Positions 14,574 through 20,970 of a stretch of 43,658 nt of DNA are shown here, one piece after another (the stretch's first letter is position 1; every line of letters begins with the position of its first letter). Source of the stretch: an uncultured Clostridia bacterium. GTDB lineage: Bacteria > Bacillota > Clostridia > Christensenellales > Borkfalkiaceae. The notes under the pieces were generated by a model that did no database searches, was not told the DNA's origin, and saw nothing but the letters and a program-made list of their open reading frames with translations. The DNA lies in NCBI GenBank assembly GCA_947626935.1, contig CANQUD010000015.1, forward strand, positions 1 to 43,658, in the 5' to 3' direction. The position numbers were made by a program, and so were the translations under genes.

Positions 14574-16678
14574 ACCATACTCCTTATGCTGTGACCGCGG
14601 GTCGGCTCCCCCTTCGGCTCTGCCGAGCGGTCGGTAAGGCGGGCGGCTCCGAGATCGCAGAGGAGCGGAGCGCAGTTGTAGACCTCGAAGCGGCAGCCGT
14701 TCAGGACATACCGCCTCAGCGGGAATTTCCTGCCCTCGGCGTCGGTCAGCGTGTAAAATTCCCGCCTGTCGCAGGAAGAACAATTCTTTTCAAAGGGACA
14801 GTAGCAGAGGTCCATGACCTTGATCGCCCCCTCGCACAGGGCAAACGCGCCCTCGGTGTCGAGCGCCGCCTGTTCGGCAGCGGAAATTTCCTTGGAAAGC
14901 GCAAAAAATTCGACCCCATGCCGCAAGATCGCAGCGACCGCATAGCGGTTCGTGAGGTTGAACCCCGTCCCCGCGAAGAGCTTCACGCCGTATTTTTCCG
15001 CCAGAGAAAGCCCGTAATCGCCCTCGCAATAGATCCCCTCGAAGTCCTTGAAGCGGGGCGCGAGGAGTGTTTCATCCGCCTCCGTGAAGAGGGGCGGAAG
15101 ATAGAGATAGACCCCCTTTCCGCCCGACGGGAGACGGGAATAGTCGCTCGGCTTGACGATATTGATGTCTGCATTTCCGACATTCCGTGCAATAAGTGCG
15201 CATTTTTTCGTCTTTGCGGGGGGAAGTTGCGGGACTTCGAACACGGCTTCCCCGACCGTCCGCTTGGGATCGATCCTCTCGCACAGGGCGGCGTAGAAGG
15301 CTCTCCGCAGGCTGTTGAGCGCGGATCTCGGCAAAAAGACGCCGTCCGTCTCGAGGGTGACGGCGGGGGTGAAGGGCAGTCCGTCCGTCCTTTCGAACGA
15401 GGCGGAAACCTGCGCCTCGTCGAGGGGCGCATTCTTGGCGCTCTCGAGGCGCGTTTCTCCTATAAATTCCCACCCCATCCATGTAATTTTTGGGAATTCT
15501 CCCGCAAAAAGGCGGAGATGGAGTTCAATCTTTCTCGTTCTTTTCCCCTGCAGGACGCGGCTCGAAGATGCTCCGTCCGTCGTCACGCAGACGGTGTCTC
15601 CGCCGAGAAGTCTTGCGTCCGCGTGCAGGTAGAAGCCGCCCTTCCCCCCTCCCGCGGGGACGGCGCCGCCCACTTCCCTGCCGCCGCGCAGGATCTTGAA
15701 TCCGTCCCCCTTTTGAGGGCGGAAATCGCTCTCGCAGAAGGGCTTTCCCCCCTTCAGCACGACCTTGCCGACTTCCTCGCCGATGTGTCCCTGCACGCTG
15801 CGGGAGAGAAGGTTGTCCTGCCCGAACATGAGTCCTCGGGTGTAATTGCCGCGGTTGAAGGCGCGTTTGAGGTCGGAGATAGCCCCGCGCATCCCCTCTT
15901 TGTCTCCGCCGAGACATTCCCGCACGTACTTCACCGCCGCGGCGCAGTAGGCGGGACGGCGCATCCTTCCCTCGATCTTGAGGGAACGCACGCCCGCTTT
16001 GAGCAGTTCCCCGACACATTCCCCGACGCTCAGGTCGGCGAGGGAGAGTGCATACGCCCTCTCCTCATACCCCTTTCTGTCAATGGAATAGAGCTTTCTG
16101 CACGGCTGTTTGCATCTGCCGCGGTTGCCGCTGTTGTTTCCCGCAAAGGAGCTGAAATAGCATTGTCCCGAAAAGCAAGTGCAGAGCGCTCCCTGCACGA
16201 ATCCTTCCGTCTCGATGATGTCGGAGATGTGTCGGATGTCGGAGAGCGGCGTCTCCCGCGCGAGCACGACCCGTGAAAAGCCGTGTTCCTTTGCGACTTT
16301 CGCCCCGTGGACATTGCAGCATCCCCCCTGTGTGGAGAGATGGAGCACGATCTCGGGATATTTTTCCTTGACGGCGGCGCCGAGAAAGATGTCCTGCATC
16401 AGAATGGCGTCCGCGCCCCTCTCCCAAGCCTCTCTCACGGCGGAGAAGAAGGCGGCGGTCTCGCTGTCCTTGACGAGCGTGTTGAGGGCGACGTACACCT
16501 TCACGCCCAAAAGATGGGCAAAACGGGTGACGCGCGAAAGTGCGTCCCCGTCGAAATTTGCGGCTCCCTCGCGGGCGGAAAACTGTGTGAGACCCAAATA
16601 AATGGCGTCCGCACCCGCATGAATTGCCGCATATGCCGTCTGTTCGTCCCCCGCAGGGGCTAAAATCTCCGCCGTCAT
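14570..16678 (-). CDS. U32-family protein with DUF3656-like C-terminus (RlhA/YdcP type)
   Basis: 702 residues. It starts with MTAEILAPAGD, typical of U32 proteins. The conserved core has the cysteine cluster CFSGQC plus GNRGRCKQPCR, expected to hold an iron-sulfur cluster, and the basic KIEGRMRRPAYC stretch. Length and C-terminal region resemble RlhA (YdcP), which hydroxylates C2501 of 23S rRNA in E. coli; that function is inferred by family. Old annotations call such proteins collagenases, which is probably wrong. It begins 7 bases after hprK and overlaps mutS2 by ATGA. The ribosome binding site is poor, so translation is probably coupled. Confidence 0.85.
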   Translation of the reverse strand: MTAEILAPAGDEQTAYAAIHAGADAIYLGLTQFSAREGAANFDGDALSRVTRFAHLLGVKVYVALNTLVKDSETAAFFSAVREAWERGADAILMQDIFLGAAVKEKYPEIVLHLSTQGGCCNVHGAKVAKEHGFSRVVLARETPLSDIRHISDIIETEGFVQGALCTCFSGQCYFSSFAGNNSGNRGRCKQPCRKLYSIDRKGYEERAYALSLADLSVGECVGELLKAGVRSLKIEGRMRRPAYCAAAVKYVRECLGGDKEGMRGAISDLKRAFNRGNYTRGLMFGQDNLLSRSVQGHIGEEVGKVVLKGGKPFCESDFRPQKGDGFKILRGGREVGGAVPAGGGKGGFYLHADARLLGGDTVCVTTDGASSSRVLQGKRTRKIELHLRLFAGEFPKITWMGWEFIGETRLESAKNAPLDEAQVSASFERTDGLPFTPAVTLETDGVFLPRSALNSLRRAFYAALCERIDPKRTVGEAVFEVPQLPPAKTKKCALIARNVGNADINIVKPSDYSRLPSGGKGVYLYLPPLFTEADETLLAPRFKDFEGIYCEGDYGLSLAEKYGVKLFAGTGFNLTNRYAVAAILRHGVEFFALSKEISAAEQAALDTEGAFALCEGAIKVMDLCYCPFEKNCSSCDRREFYTLTDAEGRKFPLRRYVLNGCRFEVYNCAPLLCDLGAARLTDRSAEPKGEPTRGHSIRSMV

Positions 16679-16685
16679 CTTTTGT

Positions 16686-17612
16686 TCATCGTCCGATCGT
16701 GCGCTGGATGAGTTCCTGCGCCGCGTCATAGCCCATGTCCTTGAGCCTGTAGTTGCGGGCGGCGACCTCGATGAGAATGGCGAGGTTCCGCCCGGGGGAA
16801 ACGGGAATGGTCAGTTTTGGGACCTGCTTCCCGAGGATCGTCTCGCTGCTCCCTTCGCCGCCGATGCGGTCATATTCCTTGTCCCGCTTCCAGTGTTCGA
16901 GTTCCATCACGAGTTCGATCTCTTTCTCGCCGAGCACCGACCCCGAACCGTACATATTCTTGACGTTGATGATGCCGATGCCGCGCAGTTCCATGAAGTA
17001 GCGGATGCGCTCGGGAGCGCTCCCCACGAGTTCGTTCTCGATCTTCTTGATGAGGACGGAGTCATCCGCGACGAGGCGGTGTCCGCGCTTGATGAGTTCC
17101 ATTGCCGTCTCGCTCTTGCCGACGCCGCTCTCCCCCGTCAGAAGGATCCCCGCGCCGAATACGTCCATGAGGACGCCGTGCATCGTCGTCTTGGGAGCGA
17201 GCAGGCGGGAGAGGTACCCGTACAGTTCCGCCATGATGACCGTCGTCATCTTGCCCGTGCGGAACACGGGGGTCCCCGTCTTTCTCGCGAACTCCATCAT
17301 CTCGGGCGGGACGGGCAGATCGCGGGCGAACACCACGCAGGGGATCTGTCCGCATTCGAAGAGCTTCCCCACCCTCTCCATCCGCTCGTCGGGGGAGAAG
17401 GAACGCATGTACTCATGCTCCGTCTGTCCGATGAGCATGATGCGCTGGGCGTCGAACATGCTGAAAAAGCCCGCAAGCCGCAGCCCCGGGCGGTCCACGC
17501 TGATGTTCGTGAACGTCAGGATCCCCCGCCCCGCATGCAGGACCTCGAGGTTGAGGTCGGATGCGAACTTGTCGAGCATGACCGTCTCGTGCGGCAACCA
17601 GATTTCGTTCAT
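16686..17612 (-). CDS. hprK: HPr kinase/phosphorylase
   Basis: 308 residues, normal length. The P-loop GESGVGKS lies at 160-167, the catalytic-region His at 145 (TMHG), and the HprK signature is RGIGIINVKNMYG. It phosphorylates and dephosphorylates Ser46 of HPr, linking sugar uptake to carbon catabolite control. Two ATGs are possible (17618 and 17612). The second is preferred because GGAG lies seven bases upstream and it starts two bases after the stop of the HAD gene (TGACTATG). It lies within a uvrC-HAD-hprK-U32-mutS2 run. Confidence 0.96.
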   Translation of the reverse strand: MNEIWLPHETVMLDKFASDLNLEVLHAGRGILTFTNISVDRPGLRLAGFFSMFDAQRIMLIGQTEHEYMRSFSPDERMERVGKLFECGQIPCVVFARDLPVPPEMMEFARKTGTPVFRTGKMTTVIMAELYGYLSRLLAPKTTMHGVLMDVFGAGILLTGESGVGKSETAMELIKRGHRLVADDSVLIKKIENELVGSAPERIRYFMELRGIGIINVKNMYGSGSVLGEKEIELVMELEHWKRDKEYDRIGGEGSSETILGKQVPKLTIPVSPGRNLAILIEVAARNYRLKDMGYDAAQELIQRTIGR

Positions 17613-17614
17613 AG

Positions 17615-18424
17615 TCATTCTCCCAAAGCGTATTTCATGAGCGCTTCCGCGACGCCGTTCTCCTCGCAGGAGGAGACAACGGTCGCCTTTTCTTTGAGTT
17701 CCCGTTCGGCGTTTGCGACGGCGAATCTCCCGCCCGCCCGCTCGAGCATGGGCAGGTCGTTGAGCTGGTCGCCGATGGCGGCGACTTCTTCCCGCGGAAT
17801 GTGATAGTACTCCGCAAGGGAATCGACCGCGCACGCCTTGCTCTGGTCCTTCGGCATGACTTCCACGAGGAAGGACGAGGAGCAGGTAACAAAAAATTCA
17901 TCGCCGAGCGCAAGTTCGGTCTCCCGCTTGACTCTGTCGCGTTCCCGCGGGTCGACCATGGCGAGGATCTTGATGACTTCGGCGGAATTTTCGGCTACCA
18001 TGTCCGAGAGGTGCGGCTCGATTTTCCCTTTGACCCGACAAATTTCCTCATATTGGCGAAGAAACGAGTCGTCCATGTTGGAATAGAACGTATCTCCCGT
18101 GTAGACGTGGACATGGTATCCCCTTTTTTCGAAATGGCCGATCGTTTTCAAGGCTCCCTCGCGGGAAAAGCAGCCCTTCTTCAGAATTGCTCCCGTGCGC
18201 ACATCTGCGATCACGGCGCCCTGATAGGCACAGACGAGTCCGTCGCGCAGCCCGATCTCCTTCAGCCGCGGCAGAATGGAAACAAGCATCCGTCCCGTCA
18301 CGACGGCAAAGATCCCGCCCGCTTTCCTGTAAACTTCGATCGCCTTTCGGTCGGTCTCGGAGACCGTCCCGTCGGCGCGGACGAGCGTCCCGTCGAAGTC
18401 CGATAAAAAGAGTCTGTATCTCAT
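17615..18424 (-). CDS. Cof-type HAD-superfamily hydrolase
   Basis: 269 residues. HAD motif I is DFDGTL near the N-terminus, motif II is VVTGR, and motifs III/IV are KACAVDSL and AIGDQLNDLPML. A Cof-type (C2B) cap lies in the middle. These enzymes dephosphorylate small metabolites such as sugar phosphates or flavin precursors; the substrate cannot be deduced. The ATG at 18424 overlaps the uvrC stop (ATGA), and the gene is followed by hprK after two bases. Because of these overlaps it is surely part of the uvrC transcript. Confidence 0.92.
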   Translation of the reverse strand: MRYRLFLSDFDGTLVRADGTVSETDRKAIEVYRKAGGIFAVVTGRMLVSILPRLKEIGLRDGLVCAYQGAVIADVRTGAILKKGCFSREGALKTIGHFEKRGYHVHVYTGDTFYSNMDDSFLRQYEEICRVKGKIEPHLSDMVAENSAEVIKILAMVDPRERDRVKRETELALGDEFFVTCSSSFLVEVMPKDQSKACAVDSLAEYYHIPREEVAAIGDQLNDLPMLERAGGRFAVANAERELKEKATVVSSCEENGVAEALMKYALGE

Positions 18425-20223
18425 AGTTCTTCGAAATGTGTCTTGATGCGCCGCGCAAGTTCTTCCCCGATCCCCTCTGCGGTGCAAAGCTCTTCGATGT
18501 CCGCGTGCATGATCTTGTCGATCGTGCCGAACTTCCGCATGAGGGAAAGCCGCTTTTGCTTGCCGACGCCGTCGATCTCCTCGAGGACGGATTCGAGGTT
18601 GCGCTTGGAGTGAATGGAGCGGAAGTAGGTGATGGCGAAGCGGTGCGCCTCGTCGCGGATGCGCTGGAGCATCTTCAGGGCGTAATCGCGCCTGTCGATC
18701 CTGATCCCATCGCTCTTTGAAAGGGTAAAGACTTCCTCTTCCTGCTTTGCGAGGGAGACGAGGTCGATGTCCGTGACGTTCATCTCGTCAAAGATCTCTT
18801 TGACCGCGGAGAGCTGCCCCTTGCCGCCGTCGATGACGATGAGCTGGGGACGGGAAAATCTCTCCTCTTCCTCTCCCCCGAGTTTCGAGAGCCGCCGCCG
18901 CAACACTTCCTGAAGGGACGCAAAGTCGTTCGCCCCCTCGACCGTCTTGATGCGGAAACGGCGGTATTCGTACTTGTCCGCTTCGCCGTCCGTAAAGACG
19001 ACCATGCTGCCGACCTTGTCGACGCCCGAAATGTCCGAAATATCGTAACATTCCATGCGCTTCGGATAGCGGGAGAGGGACAAGAGATCTTTCAGCCTCT
19101 CGCAGGCGCGGACGGTCATGTCGTCCCTGTGTGCGATGGCGGAAATGGACTTTTCGAGGTAGTCCTTGGCATTCGCCGCCGCCATATCGAGCAGTTCCCG
19201 CTTCACGCCGAGCTTGGGATGGACGATCTCGACGTTTCTCCCCGCTTTCTCCCTCAAAAAAGCCGCGAGCGCCTCATCCTCCGTTTCCTCGGCGATGACC
19301 TCATGCGGGGTCTCGTGGGCGGAATAGTATTGGGTGATGAAGCTCGTGAGCGCCTCTCCCCCTTCCGCCGCGCCCGCGTCCGAGTGGAAGGTGCGGCTGC
19401 CCTGCATGATCCCCTTCCGCGTGACGAGAAGGGAGACTGCCGTATACAGCCCGTTCGTCTCGATCGCCCAGACGTCGGCGTCGACGTCCTTCGGCATGGA
19501 AGTGATCCGTCTCCGCTTGAGAGCGGAGAGCATTCCGATCTTGTTGCGGTAGTCGAGCGCGAGTTCGAACTGTTCCTCTTCGGCAAACTTCGCCATCTTT
19601 TCCCGCAGGACTTCCTCGGCTTCCTCATAGTTGCCCGAGAGGAAGGAGAGTACTTTTTCCACCCGCTCGGCGTACTCTTCCTTCGTGCACAGTCCCGCAC
19701 AGGGGGCGAGACAGCGGTGCAGATGATAGTCGAGACAGGGCTTTGCGGGCTTTTCCTTGACGGAGACTGCGCAGGTGCGGATCTGATAGACCTTTGCGGC
19801 GATGTCGACGATCTCCTTGCAGTTCACGCCCCCCATGAAGGGACCGAAATACCTGCCGTCCTTTTTGATGCGGCGGGTGACGGAGATGTGCGGAAAGTCC
19901 TCCCGCGTGTGGACCTTGATGTAGGGGTAGGTCTTGTCGTCCTTCAGGAGAATGTTATACTTGGGCTTGTACTTCTTGATGAGGTTGTTCTCGAGCGCAA
20001 GCGCATCCGCCTCGGAAGGTGCGACGATGTAGTAGAAATCGGCGATGCAGTCGACCATCGCCTGAACTTTTGCCGTCTTTTCGGTGGAATGGAAATACTG
20101 TCGGACACGGTTTTTGAGGACTCTCGCCTTCCCGACATAGATGACGGCGCCGTCCTTGTCGAGCATGACGTACACGCCGGGGGAATCGGGCAGGAGTTTG
20201 AGTTTTTCCCGTATCACATCCAT
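18421..20223 (-). CDS. uvrC: UvrC, excinuclease ABC subunit C
   Basis: About 600 residues, standard length. The N-terminal GIY-YIG nuclease is SPGVYVMLDKD...AVIYVGKA (about 13-33). A cysteine-containing linker, a UVR segment (about 200-235), the RNase H-like endonuclease region (CYDISDISG, VIDGGKGQL) and C-terminal helix-hairpin-helix motifs follow. It makes both incisions in nucleotide excision repair with UvrA and UvrB, which are not in this window. The ATG at 20223 lies exactly at the predicted transcription start of a strong promoter, so the mRNA appears leaderless. A GTG at 20238 would overlap the -10 box and is rejected. Confidence 0.97.
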   Translation of the reverse strand: MDVIREKLKLLPDSPGVYVMLDKDGAVIYVGKARVLKNRVRQYFHSTEKTAKVQAMVDCIADFYYIVAPSEADALALENNLIKKYKPKYNILLKDDKTYPYIKVHTREDFPHISVTRRIKKDGRYFGPFMGGVNCKEIVDIAAKVYQIRTCAVSVKEKPAKPCLDYHLHRCLAPCAGLCTKEEYAERVEKVLSFLSGNYEEAEEVLREKMAKFAEEEQFELALDYRNKIGMLSALKRRRITSMPKDVDADVWAIETNGLYTAVSLLVTRKGIMQGSRTFHSDAGAAEGGEALTSFITQYYSAHETPHEVIAEETEDEALAAFLREKAGRNVEIVHPKLGVKRELLDMAAANAKDYLEKSISAIAHRDDMTVRACERLKDLLSLSRYPKRMECYDISDISGVDKVGSMVVFTDGEADKYEYRRFRIKTVEGANDFASLQEVLRRRLSKLGGEEEERFSRPQLIVIDGGKGQLSAVKEIFDEMNVTDIDLVSLAKQEEEVFTLSKSDGIRIDRRDYALKMLQRIRDEAHRFAITYFRSIHSKRNLESVLEEIDGVGKQKRLSLMRKFGTIDKIMHADIEELCTAEGIGEELARRIKTHFEEL

Positions 20224-20229
20224 GCCTCT

Positions 20230-20258
20230 ATTATACACATATCCCCGTGCTTTTTCAA
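20230..20258 (-). promoter_or_regulatory. Sigma-A promoter of uvrC; predicted leaderless start
   Basis: On the minus strand TTGAAA (20258-20253), a 17-bp spacer and TATAAT (20235-20230). The start codon begins seven bases beyond the -10 box, separated by AGAGGC. This is the same layout and nearly the same sequence as the XRE promoter at 8234-8262. Confidence 0.85.
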
Positions 20259-20264
20259 GCGTTC

Positions 20265-20316
20265 AAAATCAAAAATTCAAAATTGCGGGGCAAAATCGGC
20301 ATTTCCCGCCGCCCCG
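20265..20316 (-). terminator. Probable terminator of arsR
   Basis: On the minus strand CGGGGC (20316-20311) pairs with GCCCCG (20291-20286), with an inner GGC/GCC pairing. A T-rich tract (20285-20265) follows. It lies between the arsR stop and the uvrC promoter. The stem is interrupted, so confidence is moderate. Confidence 0.5.
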
Positions 20317-20329
20317 TTCCCCGAAACGG

Positions 20330-20668
20330 TCAATCCCCCAAAAATTCCACGCCCTTCAGGAGTACGTCGTTGACGATCTCCCCCGATGCCATGTAAAAGA
20401 TGATCTTTCCGTGCCGCTCGCTTTTAACAAGCCCCGCATCCTTCAAAAATCGCAGTTGATGGGAGACCGTCGTCTGGTTGATGCGGAGCACTCTCGAAAT
20501 ATCGGTGACGCACATCTCCGAAATGGCGAGCGCGGACAGGATGCGGAGCCGCGTTCCGTCCGAAAAGATGGAGAAAAAACGCACGAGGGAAGAGAGGATC
20601 TCCCCGTCGGGAACGTAATCCTCCACCATATCCTTCGTGCGTCTGTCGAGCAACAAGGTTTCCGCCAT
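20330..20668 (-). CDS. ArsR/SmtB-family regulator
   Basis: 112 residues with a winged helix-turn-helix (TDISRVLRINQTTVSHQLRFLKDAGLV, in parts: VTDISRVL, NQTTVSHQLRFL). The metal-binding helix that reads ELCVCD in arsenic sensors here reads EMCVTD, so only one cysteine (Cys53) remains, and the C-terminal DxHx...H site of zinc sensors is not seen. The ligand is therefore uncertain and may not be a metal. The ATG at 20668 has AAGGAGG eight bases upstream. A long palindrome (20706-20729) in its promoter region is the likely operator. It lies downstream of the copper operon but has its own upstream region. Confidence 0.9.
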   Translation of the reverse strand: MAETLLLDRRTKDMVEDYVPDGEILSSLVRFFSIFSDGTRLRILSALAISEMCVTDISRVLRINQTTVSHQLRFLKDAGLVKSERHGKIIFYMASGEIVNDVLLKGVEFLGD

Positions 20669-20705
20669 AAAAAATACCTCCTTTTTATGACAGAATAACA
20701 CTTGT

Positions 20706-20729
20706 AAACTCGCACATATGTGAAAGTTT
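20706..20729. promoter_or_regulatory. Candidate ArsR operator palindrome
   Basis: AAACT (20706-20710), two bases, the perfect palindrome CACATATGTG (20713-20722), two bases, then AGTTT (20725-20729): arms are fully complementary over 24 bases apart from the two spacers. It lies about 40 bases upstream of the arsR start codon, where a repressor site is expected. Confidence 0.7.
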
Positions 20730-20757
20730 TTTCGTCTTTTGACGAATTTTGGCGAAT

Positions 20758-20970
20758 TTATAGGATCGCCTTGGGTTCGTAGCCTGCCTCTTTCACGGCG
20801 GCAAGCAGAATGTCGTCGGAGACCGCTTCGGAAAGCTCCACGACCGCCGTCTTGTTCTCGAGGCTGACGTCCGCCTTCTTGACACCCGCGACCCGTTCGA
20901 GCGCGTCCGTCACGTGCTTGGCGCAATGTACGCACATCATTCCGTCCACAAGAATTGTCTTTTTCATCAT
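20758..20970 (-). CDS. copZ: Nested start giving a free CopZ-like copper chaperone
   Basis: The last 70 residues of the copA frame are a complete HMA copper chaperone (MMKKTILVDGMMCVHCAKH, Cys ligands CVHC) of normal CopZ length. A strong AAAGGAG lies five bases before the ATG at 20970, inside the long frame. This is what an independent copZ gene would have, so the chaperone was probably a separate gene before the repeat joined it to copA. It may still be made separately as well as in the fusion. The domain is certain; its independent translation is inferred. Confidence 0.7.
   Translation of the reverse strand: MMKKTILVDGMMCVHCAKHVTDALERVAGVKKADVSLENKTAVVELSEAVSDDILLAAVKEAGYEPKAIL

Noticed and set aside
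20731-20750. Hairpin TTCGTC-TTTT-GACGAA as terminator of the copper operon
   Set aside because: The T run follows the hairpin only on the plus strand, where no gene is transcribed; on the minus strand it is followed by A residues.
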